Of a DNA stretch of 64,000 bases, positions 18,405 through 26,704 are shown piece after piece. Source of the DNA: Acetobacter garciniae (lineage in GTDB: Bacteria > Pseudomonadota > Alphaproteobacteria > Acetobacterales > Acetobacteraceae); assembly GCF_017377735.1 (NCBI RefSeq), contig NZ_JAFVMH010000009.1:1-64000 (forward strand), given 5' to 3'. Position 1 is the stretch's first letter. Each line of letters starts with the position of its first letter. The position numbers and the translations under genes are program-made. Under the pieces are notes generated by a model. It made no database searches. It had not been told where the DNA came from and was given only the letters and a program-made list of their open reading frames with translations.

Positions 18405-18419
18405 TGCGAAGCGTTCGCA
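18405..18419. promoter_or_regulatory. Fur-box-like palindrome upstream of receptor 1
   Basis: TGCGAA-GCG-TTCGCA is a perfect 6-3-6 palindrome (7-3-7 with flanking bases), the spacing of a classical Fur site such as TGAGAA-TCA-TTCTCA. It lies about 40 bases ahead of the receptor start. Binding by Fur is inferred. Confidence 0.5.
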
Positions 18420-18458
18420 TGAAATGCGGCGAAGAACGAGAAGGAGCGGTTGACAAGG

Positions 18459-20987
18459 ATGTCACCCAACGAACCAAGAGCCACGTGTCACGCGCGGCGT
18501 TTTCGGCACTATCTGATGATCGGCATCGCGCAGGTCGCGTTATCGCAGGGGACTCCTTCTTTGGCAGCGGCGGAGGATGCGCCGCGACAAAGTGCCGAAA
18601 TCAAAAGTTTCCATATTCCGGCGCAGCCGCTCTCCAGCGCGCTGGCAGCCTTCGGGCTGCAGTCCGGCCGACAAACATCTTATGATCCCGCCATTGCGAG
18701 AAATGTCCAAACCAGTGGTGTGTCCGGCGCGATGACGCCAGAAGCCGCTCTTTCCTCACTGCTTAATGGGACGCCTGTACAGTTCCATAGACTGAATGCT
18801 CACACGCTCGTCCTCGAACGAAAGAATGCTACCAACATCACGCTCGGCCCTGTCCGTGTGGGTGGCACTGTTGCGCACCAAGACCCAACCGGACCCGGTG
18901 TTGGTTACGTTGCTGAAAACACTATGGCGGGGACAAAGACTGATACTTCTATTACGGAAATTCCCAACTCTGTATATGTGATTACCAAGCAGTTAATGGT
19001 GGATCAGCAACCACAGAATGTTGCGGAGGCACTACGTTATATGCCCGGGGTATATGCGGAACAGGGAGGGACTACAGGTAATGGTGCTGCTCAAGCCAAC
19101 GGTGGTGGCACGATTGTCCAACGAGGCTTCACCTCGTCTCAATTCATTGATGGTCTTATGGCGCATTCTGCAGCCGCTGGTGAAACTAGCTTTTTGGACA
19201 GAATTGAAGTTGTAAATGGACCCGCATCCGTGATGTATGGGCAAGTGACTCCCGGAGGAATGATCGGGATGACCTTAAAAAAGCCTACCAACACCCCGCT
19301 TCATCAAGTTTCAGTCGGCTTCGGAAACTGGGGACGTTATGAAGCTACGGTCGATGTCAGCGACAAGATAACAAAATCGGGTAATGTTCGATATCGTATT
19401 GCTGCCATTGGTGTTACTCAAGGAACACAAACGGACCATGTGGATTACCACAGAGTTGGTGTGCTTCCATCCATCACATGGGATATTGATCGCAATACAA
19501 ATCTCACGCTTCTAGGTTCTTATATGTATACGCCCGGGGATGGTCTTGGCGCATACTACCCAGCACTGGGAACTCTTGTATCCAACGGAGAAGGGCGGAT
19601 TGCCCGGCATACATTTTTGGGGACTCCCAATTGGAACACTAGTGGCGAAAAAGACGCTATGTTTGAATATCAATTTAGCCATAAATTCAATAAGTTCATC
19701 AACTTTAATCAAACATTCCGTTGGGAGAAATCCCAAAGAACAAGCAAAACATCTTATTTTGACTACATGTACAGTAAAGACGAAATCGCCATTCAGCCGT
19801 GGAATCAGTGGTCAGGGAGCACTCAGGCTGCGCTTGACACTCGGTTGCTTGGAAAATTCAAGACAGGTCCGGTCCAGCATACTTGGGTAGTCGGATCGGA
19901 TTTTAGACAATACAATTATACCCTCGGTGACGATTTTGACTTTGCAAGCGAGCCAATAGTTAATGTGTACAACCCTCAACCAAACTACAAACCATGCTTT
20001 AATGCGAATTCAGCAGATTGTTATTTAGTACAAGGGAAAAATAATTACGGATATTTTCAAGAGGGAGTTTATTTTCGAGACCAAATTAAGTGGAGAGGGC
20101 TATCTGTAATTCTTGGCGGACGCGAAGATTGGGTAAACTATAGTGCTCATAGCTCAACAATATATCCAGGAAAAAATATTACAAAAGACACAGCTCCGCA
20201 ACCTCAGACAGCCTTCACATGGAGAGCCGGAGTTGTATACAACTCCGATATCGGACTCTCGCCTTACTTTAGCTACTCAACGTCGTTCATACCACAGACG
20301 GGCACCAATTGGCTAGGTCAACCATTTTCACCCTTGACGGGTAAGCAGATGGAAGCTGGTTTAAAATATAAAGTCCCTGGGAAGGATATTCTTATTACAG
20401 GGTCGGCTTTTCATATATTAGAGAATCACTACTTAATATCAGACTTAGCTCACAATAGTAGCGAAGATGCAGGGACAGTTAAATCTCAAGGATTTGAGAT
20501 GTCCGCGAATGCAAACATAACAAGAAATATAAAATTTGTAGGATCATATACGTATGAGGATGTTCGTTACGCGAATAGCAATTTGACTGCTCGGAAATAC
20601 GATCCTGTTGCGATGTCGTATGTAGGAACGGCTATCAGCGAATCTGGCAAGTTCGTTCAGATGGTACCTCGGAATATGTTTAACGCATTTGTGGATTATA
20701 CATTTAAGAACTCATATATGAATGGGTTCGGAATTAATAGAGGTATCCGATATATAGGCTTTACATATTCCACAGCAGTTGAGTCTTATAAAGTTCCAGC
20801 GTTCATGCTTTTCGATATTGGTGCACATTATTATTTCGCTGCATCCATTCCGTCTCTTAAAGGACTGAAAGCACAGTTGGCAATTTCCAACCTCACAAAC
20901 AAATATTATGTTACGAGCTGTCAATCCTATCAATGTGAGCTAGGGCAGGGCCGAAAAGTTTATGGTAATCTCACGTATAATTGGTAA
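18459..20987 (+). CDS. TonB-dependent siderophore receptor with STN signalling domain (module 1)
   Basis: The ATG at 18459 is chosen over the TTG at 18450. A signal peptide precedes an STN domain (FHIPAQPLSSALAAFGLQSG, about residues 45-120), then the shared linker GPVRVGGTVAHQDPTGP. The plug is FecA/FpvA-like (FIDGLMAHSAAAGE, VNGPASVMYGQ) and the barrel ends GNLTYNW with a terminal aromatic residue. Cysteine pairs occur in a mid-barrel loop (CFNANSADC) and near the end (CQSYQC). The second half is much more AT-rich than the plug. It should import a ferric chelate and signal through FecR. Confidence 0.93.
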   Translation: MSPNEPRATCHARRFRHYLMIGIAQVALSQGTPSLAAAEDAPRQSAEIKSFHIPAQPLSSALAAFGLQSGRQTSYDPAIARNVQTSGVSGAMTPEAALSSLLNGTPVQFHRLNAHTLVLERKNATNITLGPVRVGGTVAHQDPTGPGVGYVAENTMAGTKTDTSITEIPNSVYVITKQLMVDQQPQNVAEALRYMPGVYAEQGGTTGNGAAQANGGGTIVQRGFTSSQFIDGLMAHSAAAGETSFLDRIEVVNGPASVMYGQVTPGGMIGMTLKKPTNTPLHQVSVGFGNWGRYEATVDVSDKITKSGNVRYRIAAIGVTQGTQTDHVDYHRVGVLPSITWDIDRNTNLTLLGSYMYTPGDGLGAYYPALGTLVSNGEGRIARHTFLGTPNWNTSGEKDAMFEYQFSHKFNKFINFNQTFRWEKSQRTSKTSYFDYMYSKDEIAIQPWNQWSGSTQAALDTRLLGKFKTGPVQHTWVVGSDFRQYNYTLGDDFDFASEPIVNVYNPQPNYKPCFNANSADCYLVQGKNNYGYFQEGVYFRDQIKWRGLSVILGGREDWVNYSAHSSTIYPGKNITKDTAPQPQTAFTWRAGVVYNSDIGLSPYFSYSTSFIPQTGTNWLGQPFSPLTGKQMEAGLKYKVPGKDILITGSAFHILENHYLISDLAHNSSEDAGTVKSQGFEMSANANITRNIKFVGSYTYEDVRYANSNLTARKYDPVAMSYVGTAISESGKFVQMVPRNMFNAFVDYTFKNSYMNGFGINRGIRYIGFTYSTAVESYKVPAFMLFDIGAHYYFAASIPSLKGLKAQLAISNLTNKYYVTSCQSYQCELGQGRKVYGNLTYNW

Positions 20988-21303
20988 AATTTTACCGCCC
21001 GCAACTGCACCGACTTTCTTCCTTTAAAATCAGTGTGTTGCCCCTCGTCTCGAGGCCAAATTCGAGGGGCCGCCTCGCTGCAAGATGCGTGGGTTGCCCC
21101 TGGCAACATTCGGGGGGCGAGCCATGCCAAACTCATCGGGTGGCACCGTGCAACATGCGTAGTGCGTTCCTGCAACATCCATGAAGCCGATGCCCTGACA
21201 TTTTTCTTCCGGAACATGCCCAGGTATTGGCCTCTTCTGTACGACGGAATACGAAAATGCCCGTTGTGATCTCCTTTTATCTCCCTTTTTCCGGCTCCGT
21301 CTC
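20988..21303. other. Intergenic region between receptor 1 and LysR
   Basis: No gene is seen. The region is dominated by two tandem copies of the receptor-associated repeat (21037-21178), then about 125 bases leading to the LysR start. Confidence 0.5.
21037..21178 (+). repeat. Receptor-downstream repeat, two tandem units
   Basis: Each unit has TTGCCCC, then CCAAATTCG or TGCCAAACTC, then TGCAAGATGCGTG or TGCAACATGCGT, then CAACA. Related single copies lie at 59353-59428 and, inverted, at 38193-38263, in every case between a receptor stop and the next regulator start on the same strand. The role is unknown; operator, promoter or recombination site are options. Confidence 0.6.
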
Positions 21304-22305
21304 ATGACTGACCCCGACACGCCGTTGCCCGGCGTCCCCGGCCCGTCCGGTCCCCTGACACGAGACCGGCTCTACCATCTTCTGGCGACTGGCCATATCG
21401 CGCTGCCCGCCCTGGTGCAGGCGCTGGTCGTCGCCGAACAACTCAACTTCCACCGTGCCGCCGAGATCCTGGGCATCAGCCAGTCCATGATCAGTTCCCG
21501 CCTGATGGTGCTGGAAGAAGCTCTCGGGGTGACACTGTTCGAGCGTCGCCGCTTCCAGTCCCTGCGCCTCACCCTGCATGGCCGGGCCTTTCTCGACCTG
21601 ATTGCCCCGGCGCTACTCCAGATTGGCCGCGCGCTGGGCACAACGGACCTGGGCCGCGATGATCGCCGTGAAGTGCTGTGCATCGGCCTGCAATCGCCGA
21701 TTGTCACGGGTGCGCTGGCCGACCTGCTGCGCACCTTTCATACCTCTTTTCCCGAGATCGCCTTTCGTCCGCAGGAGACCTCCCCGCAGGACGTGCTGGG
21801 CGATCTCCGCGCCCGGCGCGTGGATGTGCTGTTTGCCCCCGATTTCCTGTTCACGGAAGCCCCTCTGCACGACTTCCTCGAAACCTGCCCGCTCTGGACC
21901 GAGGAAATGGTCATCGCCCTGCCGCTGGATGATCCGCTGGCGACGCAGAACCGTGTGGGGTGGGCCGATCTCACGGGGCGGAAGTTCCTGACCCGCACCG
22001 ATGGCATCAGCACAGGGCTGATGGAACTGGCGGACCGTTATCTACGTGATGTGGATGTGCCCCATGCAATCGAGACGCTGCGTGTCGGGCGGGATACGCT
22101 GATGGTGCTGGTGTCACTCGGTCTGGGCGTCGCGCTGACTACGCAATCGGCGCAGGGCCTGGCACTTGAGGGGCTGGTATACCGCCCGATCGGGGAAGAG
22201 CCCGTGATCCTGCCCTTTTACGCCGCGTGGTCACGGCACAACGTCACTCCACCCCTGACGGCCCTGCTTCGTCTGGCCCGCCAGATGGCCCCGCAGGCGG
22301 ATTGA
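21304..22305 (+). CDS. LysR family regulator next to conjugation genes (copy 1)
   Basis: The 333-residue protein has a winged helix at about residues 35-95 (ALVVAEQLNFHRAAEILGISQSMISSRLMVLEE) and a LysR effector domain. It resembles the LysR at 59426 (same position relative to receptor and transfer genes, similar helix-turn-helix). Its 3' end overlaps the convergent ribbon-helix-helix gene by 62 bases. In related ICEs a LysR gene sits convergent to the end of the trb operon; here it abuts the relaxase region instead, suggesting that the trb operon was deleted. Confidence 0.88.
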   Translation: MTDPDTPLPGVPGPSGPLTRDRLYHLLATGHIALPALVQALVVAEQLNFHRAAEILGISQSMISSRLMVLEEALGVTLFERRRFQSLRLTLHGRAFLDLIAPALLQIGRALGTTDLGRDDRREVLCIGLQSPIVTGALADLLRTFHTSFPEIAFRPQETSPQDVLGDLRARRVDVLFAPDFLFTEAPLHDFLETCPLWTEEMVIALPLDDPLATQNRVGWADLTGRKFLTRTDGISTGLMELADRYLRDVDVPHAIETLRVGRDTLMVLVSLGLGVALTTQSAQGLALEGLVYRPIGEEPVILPFYAAWSRHNVTPPLTALLRLARQMAPQAD

Positions 22306-22732
22306 CCGCGCGGTGTTCCCGAAACGCCGCAATATCGCGACTGCGTTCCTTGAGGAAACGGTCCCGTGTCGCGAGATTACGCAGCAGGACGGTCAGGAAA
22401 TTCTGATACCGCTCGCGTCCGCGCGCCTTCGCGGCTTCCTGGGCATCTGGTGGCAGAGGAAGCTGGGCGTTCATCCATGCCCGCACATAGAGCGCCAGCG
22501 TTTCCCCCAGAATGGACAGATCCTCGTCCATGCCATCCATCTGTCGGGAGAGATGATCGAGACGCCGGATGAGTGCTGCTTCCCGCTGCCCCGCGTCATC
22601 GCCCGTGAGAAAGGACTGCACGGCCATCTCGACCACGGCGGATTTCGACACCTTCTGCCGGGCGGCCAGAAGGGAGACCTCGTTCAGCAGACCGGTCTCG
22701 AAATACACATTCATGCGACGACGGACAGGCAT
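22244..22732 (-). CDS. Ribbon-helix-helix (CopG-like) conjugation protein
   Basis: The 162-residue protein has an N-terminal ribbon-helix-helix segment (RRMNVYFETGLLNEVSLLAARQKVSKSAVVEMAVQSF) and a helical C-terminal half. ICEs of this type carry such a CopG-like gene between traG and trbB. Here neither neighbour is present and the C-terminus (after about residue 145) is encoded antisense to LysR, so it may be a junction product. It lies about 125 bases after the relaxase on the same strand. Confidence 0.7.
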   Translation of the reverse strand: MPVRRRMNVYFETGLLNEVSLLAARQKVSKSAVVEMAVQSFLTGDDAGQREAALIRRLDHLSRQMDGMDEDLSILGETLALYVRAWMNAQLPLPPDAQEAAKARGRERYQNFLTVLLRNLATRDRFLKERSRDIAAFREHRAVNPPAGPSGGPDEAGPSGVE

Positions 22733-22765
22733 CACGACCTCCGGGATTGAGGGGTTCTGGCAATC

Positions 22766-22830
22766 GTGACGCTTTCCGTCACCGCTGCAAGCCGTAAACA
22801 GGGGCTGTCGTACAATCGGCGGTGTTTACG
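22766..22830. promoter_or_regulatory. Inverted repeats upstream of the ribbon-helix-helix gene
   Basis: Two inverted repeats are visible: GTGACG/CGTCAC (22766-22782) and CGTAAACA/TGTTTACG (22793-22830). They precede the CopG-like gene on the minus strand, where autoregulation by a ribbon-helix-helix protein would be expected. Function is inferred. Confidence 0.35.
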
Positions 22831-22859
22831 TAAGGAATAGGTATGGTCGCCTTGTTTCC

Positions 22860-24629
22860 CTACAGCCCCAGCCCGCGCGAGCGTCCGATCTGCCAGCCGA
22901 GTCCGCCGTCTTCACTCACCGAAAGCGTCATGTCCCGGTTGCGGTATCGCCCGATCTCGGGCTTCCAGGGCACCAGCGCCATCTCATAGCTGTTCTCCAT
23001 CAGGGCATAGCTGCCGCTGGCCAGATGCACCGGCCCTGACAGCTTGCCGGAAATGCTCTCGAACGGCCCCATAGGCCGCAGGGCAAGATTTTTCCGCGCG
23101 GCCATCTCCTGCCCCACACGCTCGACCTCGCGCGCCTCCAGCGTCGCCAGCAGGTTGCGACGGTAGCGTGTGGCCCCGTCAGGATCACGGATGGCATCGC
23201 CCCGCTCGATATGGTGCGACTGACGCCGGGTCATGGCCTCCCCGACCTCGCGCCCGAAGCCCGCCGCCGCGCGGTCGCCGTCACGACCGGACACCAGCCT
23301 GCGGTCCAACCAGGTCGCGCCGTCCGAACCGATCTGGGCCTCCAGGTCCAGCGTGGACAGCAATCTGACCATAGCCTTCGGGGACCGCGCCGCGTCATAG
23401 GCGACAGCGCGTTGCGCGAAATCCTCGGGGATGTGCCAGTGATCCGCGTCCAGCCGCTCGACGATGGCCGCCCGACGCAGGGCCTCCAGCCGCCGGACAT
23501 GGCCCTGCACCAGTTCCTCGGGGTTGCCTTTCCCCTGCCAGCGGTCAAGCTGCAACCGATCCAGATGCTCCGAAGGTCGGTAAATCCCCTCCCGCGCCAT
23601 CGCGGCGATGGACCGGTCGGACGGACGCTCGCGGACACTGCCCGCACCAATGCTGACGATGGCCCCGTTGCTTATGTCCTCCACCTGCGCGGGATCGAAG
23701 CCGGGAACGTGATGCACACGCCCGTCGATCCCGTCCACGACAAGAGACAGTTTTTCCCCCAGTTCATCGCTGAGATGCCGGTCAATCAGCCGCCCCACAA
23801 CGGGCGTGTCAGGCACCTCGCCATGCAGACGGAAACTCGCCGGATCGCGCTCCTGATCCGGGCCACGTGCCTTCAACGCGCGATGCATCTGCTTCGTGAT
23901 ATCGCCCTGCTCGCCCAAGGCTCGCAGGGTGTCCTCCAGCCTGTCCTCCAGTTCCCAGATGCCGGGTGAGGTCTGTTGCGCCAGCCCCATGCGTTCCAGC
24001 TTCGCCAGACGCGACAGACGCAGGCTTCTATCCACCCAATCGGACGATCCCACCTCAACGCCGGGCCGCATATCGACACGCCCCTCCTGTGTCTGCTCCA
24101 GCAGGGCGCGATCCAGCCGCGTGAAACGGTCCTGGCCGATCTCGGCTTCCAGCTTCCGGCGCTGCTCAATCTCGGTGACGGGGCCAAGTTCCAACGTCAC
24201 CAGTTCGGAGGCGCGTTCGCGAATACCCTGGCCCATATACTGTCCGTTGATGACCAGATTTTCCCCGAGATCATCGCGGCCATTGATGACGACATGGACA
24301 TGCGGATGGGCGGTGTTGAAATGGTTCACGGCCACCCAGTCCAGAGGGGTGCCGAGATCGGCTTCCATCTGCTTCATCAGGTCGCGCGTAAAGCCCGTGA
24401 GGTCCGATAGGCGCTCGGCGTCTTCGGGCGAGACGATCATGCGGAACTGATGTCGGTCGTCTGCCCCGCGTTCGAGAAATGCGCGGCCATCGGCGCGGTC
24501 GATATCCGCGCCATAGAGGACGCCGCGCTCGCCATCGCGGGAGGTTCCATCGCGCTGGATATAGCGCAGATGGGCGGCGGCCCCGCCGCCCTTTCCGGCC
24601 TGCCGCACCACCCGCGCCTTCACGGTCAC
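22860..24629 (-). CDS. rlxS: RlxS-type relaxase with DUF3363 domain, N-terminally truncated
   Basis: The open frame of 589 residues starts at a GTG (24629). Relaxase motifs are present: a possible catalytic Tyr23 in HLRYIQRDG and the metal-binding triad HPHVH (His108, 110, 112). The rest is the long DUF3363-type C-terminal region. Related relaxases have roughly 80 more residues in front; that part is recognisable here but broken (see 24630-24874). The protein would nick oriT and lead the strand in transfer; whether this shortened form works is uncertain. Confidence 0.85.
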   Translation of the reverse strand: MTVKARVVRQAGKGGGAAAHLRYIQRDGTSRDGERGVLYGADIDRADGRAFLERGADDRHQFRMIVSPEDAERLSDLTGFTRDLMKQMEADLGTPLDWVAVNHFNTAHPHVHVVINGRDDLGENLVINGQYMGQGIRERASELVTLELGPVTEIEQRRKLEAEIGQDRFTRLDRALLEQTQEGRVDMRPGVEVGSSDWVDRSLRLSRLAKLERMGLAQQTSPGIWELEDRLEDTLRALGEQGDITKQMHRALKARGPDQERDPASFRLHGEVPDTPVVGRLIDRHLSDELGEKLSLVVDGIDGRVHHVPGFDPAQVEDISNGAIVSIGAGSVRERPSDRSIAAMAREGIYRPSEHLDRLQLDRWQGKGNPEELVQGHVRRLEALRRAAIVERLDADHWHIPEDFAQRAVAYDAARSPKAMVRLLSTLDLEAQIGSDGATWLDRRLVSGRDGDRAAAGFGREVGEAMTRRQSHHIERGDAIRDPDGATRYRRNLLATLEAREVERVGQEMAARKNLALRPMGPFESISGKLSGPVHLASGSYALMENSYEMALVPWKPEIGRYRNRDMTLSVSEDGGLGWQIGRSRGLGL

Positions 24630-24874
24630 CCGCCGGCCCCCCCGCTGCTAGTGCTTCCATCCCGCGACGCCACGGGCGCGGACAAAGGACGCGCCCCGCC
24701 CCCGTCCGACACCCTGCCGGATGGGTGCGGCACGCCCTGGACGACGGGGCGCTGGCGACGCCCCTCCCGCCTTCCCGGCGGGCGTCAGGGAGCGGGCACG
24801 CGCCTGCCCACGCCGCCTTTGGAGCGGATACGTCCCGGACGGGGGCGGAAGCCAGTTTCGTCATTCCGGTTCAT
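24630..24874 (-). pseudogene. Broken 5' end of the relaxase gene
   Basis: An ATG at 24874 opens the family N-terminus (MNRNDETGFRPRPGRIRSKG), but that frame stops at 24785. The remaining leader (SLTPAGKAGG...GRGRGASFVRARG) reads in the relaxase frame, one base out of register, and is cut by a TAG at 24648-24650, seven codons before the GTG at 24629. A G7 tract lies at the lesion. So at least one indel and one nonsense change separate the original start from the catalytic domain. Confidence 0.65.
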
Positions 24875-24995
24875 GGAAATCCTCCCCCGACAGGGCGGTT
24901 TTCAGGAAGAGTGCCAGCGTGATGTCGGAAAACCGCCATTTCTGAAAGATCGCGGCACGCGGGCCTGTTTTGAAGAGTGCCGGTCGGAAATCCCC

Positions 24996-25064
24996 CAACC
25001 CCATGTGCAGACAGAGAAAAATCCGGCCCGCGACATCAGGAGTGCCGGATGCCTTTATCTTGCC
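24996..25064 (+). repeat. 69-bp repeat, copy A
   Basis: Nearly identical (three differences seen) to 35904-35972 in the same orientation, with weaker similarity extending about 60 bases upstream from CGCCATTTCTG. It includes an ATCCGGC/GCCGGAT inverted repeat. It lies between the relaxase and transglycosylase genes in an otherwise gene-free stretch (24875-25165), a position where oriT or a promoter could lie; neither is proven. Confidence 0.6.
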
Positions 25065-25165
25065 CTCGCTCTTTCTGTTCTTACACTACCACAAAACGAT
25101 CTTTCACAATACCGAAGAATCCACGCCAGACGCCGCACGAATACTACAAACCCACCGGAACCGCG

Positions 25166-25843
25166 TCAGCGTGCGCTCTTTTGCGAGAGGGGGACGAACA
25201 GGCTGGCGGGTGATGCGCTGGAAGGCATGGCGTGAACAAAAATCGGCATCACCTGCGCCGCGTCCTGGGCAACGCTTCGGGATGCAAAAGGACCGACGAA
25301 AATTGGACTCCCGGACAGCGTTTCGCGTGGCGTTCGCGCTGTAAAATCCACGCCGGAAATCGTGCCACCGATCGACTCTCCATGTAGCAGCCGGATGACT
25401 TTCGCAACGTATTTTCTCGTCTCGTCGGGCAGCGTTTTTCCTGATGTCAGAAGCTGTTCATACCGTCCGGGACCGGCATTGTAAGCGGCAAGAAAACCAG
25501 CATCGCCGTAGCGGTCATGCAGCCACCGGAGATACGCCGCACCTGCGACAATATTGTCGCGCGGATCGTATGGATCAGCTCCAAGATTCAACGCCGCACG
25601 CAATTCCCGCCACGTCTCGGGCATGATCTGCATGAGGCCCATCGCGCCCCTGGGTGATATCGCAGACGCATCACTCTGGCTCTCCGCACGCATCACCGCC
25701 GTGATCCATGCAGGCGGGATATTCGCCCGCGCGGCGGCCTCGGTAACATAGGTCTCGAATGGTGCAGCGCAAACAGTCTGCACGGGCATTGCAATCCCGC
25801 TGCAAACTGTCAGCACACCAAGCGTGTTTTTAACGTGACGCAT
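25166..25843 (-). CDS. Lytic transglycosylase (SLT domain), conjugation-associated
   Basis: The ATG at 25843 overlaps the end of DUF736 and gives 225 residues. A signal peptide (VKNTLGVLTVCSGIAMPV...CAA) precedes the SLT domain: ITAVMRAESQSDASAISPRGAMGLMQIMPETW with catalytic Glu54, then AAYNAGPGRY. Such enzymes open the peptidoglycan for the type IV secretion channel. It belongs to the operon running from the AlpA-like gene to the relaxase. Confidence 0.9.
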   Translation of the reverse strand: MRHVKNTLGVLTVCSGIAMPVQTVCAAPFETYVTEAAARANIPPAWITAVMRAESQSDASAISPRGAMGLMQIMPETWRELRAALNLGADPYDPRDNIVAGAAYLRWLHDRYGDAGFLAAYNAGPGRYEQLLTSGKTLPDETRKYVAKVIRLLHGESIGGTISGVDFTARTPRETLSGSPIFVGPFASRSVAQDAAQVMPIFVHAMPSSASPASLFVPLSQKSAR

Positions 25844-26168
25844 GACGTGGATCAGGTCGGTTCCAGACCAGCCGGAAACTGTCGGAACCGTCACGCTCGG
25901 GCATCAGCCGGGCACGCAAGGGAGAAGCAAACAGCGGATCGTCGATCAGCACGGCCAGCCACAGGCCGATGCGCTCGTTCTGCCGTACCCAGGCACAGCC
26001 GACCTGCGCCGCATCGTCTTCCAGACCACGCAGGACGCGATAATCGGGCGCATTTTCCGACGTGCGGTTTACGTTCGGAACGATGGAGAGATCGTCGGCC
26101 ATCAGGAAGGTGATGATCTGCCCGAAAAACCCGTTGGCCGTGTGCGTGAAGGTGCCGAGATGGATCAT
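25830..26168 (-). CDS. DUF736 family protein
   Basis: The 112-residue protein starts at an ATG (26168) overlapping the TraF stop by four bases. The beginning IHLGTFTHTANGFFGQIITF and the central VPNVNRTSENAPDYRVLRG are hallmarks of DUF736, a small family found almost only in plasmids and ICEs of Alphaproteobacteria. The function is unknown. Its fixed place between traF and the transglycosylase suggests a role in transfer. Confidence 0.85.
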   Translation of the reverse strand: MIHLGTFTHTANGFFGQIITFLMADDLSIVPNVNRTSENAPDYRVLRGLEDDAAQVGCAWVRQNERIGLWLAVLIDDPLFASPLRARLMPERDGSDSFRLVWNRPDPRHASR

Positions 26169-26704
26169 GACCGATCTCCTTTGGTGTGGGGAGCATGAGA
26201 AGCGGGAAGCCACAGCGGGACCGCGCGCCCGATCACCGATGCAGCAGGAAGCGGGCCGAAATACCGTCCGTCGAGGCTGCGCGGTTCCGCCGGGTTCATG
26301 ACGAAAATCTCGTCCGGTCCCAGCCAGTGACAGCCCTGCCAAACGGGCAGCGGGCGTCCGCGATGGTCACTGGCCAGCGCGTCGCCAGCACGTTCGCCGT
26401 CGATCGTGACGCTGCCTTTTGTCCGGCACACGTTTTGTCCCGGCAAAGCCGCGACAGGCTTCAGGAGCGGGACGCCGAAGGGCAGATACCCGCGCGACGA
26501 CAAGAGCAGCGCCAGCCGGTCGGGCAACCGGATCGCGGCCATATCTCCGACATGGAGCGCGCTGCCGGGACGCACCCGATACAGCCCCACCGGGACGCTG
26601 GCCGTCTCGTTCCAGAGCAGCTTGGGCGCGACATGCACGGCGGCGGACGCACCAACCACCAGCACGGCAAAATATGTGCCGAAGAACCAGGCACGCCGGG
26701 TCAT
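26165..26704 (-). CDS. traF: S26-family signal peptidase TraF
   Basis: The 179-residue protein has an N-terminal membrane helix and the S26 dyad: Ser36 in ETASVPVGLYRV and Lys82 in LLKPVAALPGQNVC. A later GPDEIFVMNP...SLDGRYFGPL block is also typical. TraF processes and cyclises the conjugative pilin in RP4-type systems. Its pilin substrate gene (trbC) is absent from this element. The start at 26704 overlaps the DUF2840 stop (ATGA). Confidence 0.9.
   Translation of the reverse strand: MTRRAWFFGTYFAVLVVGASAAVHVAPKLLWNETASVPVGLYRVRPGSALHVGDMAAIRLPDRLALLLSSRGYLPFGVPLLKPVAALPGQNVCRTKGSVTIDGERAGDALASDHRGRPLPVWQGCHWLGPDEIFVMNPAEPRSLDGRYFGPLPAASVIGRAVPLWLPASHAPHTKGDRS

Noticed and set aside
21037-21178. 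Possible CRISPR-like array in the tandem repeats
   Set aside because: Only two imperfect units, no uniform spacers and no cas genes.
24450-25235. 261-residue plus-strand open frame
   Set aside because: It is antisense to the relaxase 5' end and then crosses the non-coding repeat; a high-GC shadow.
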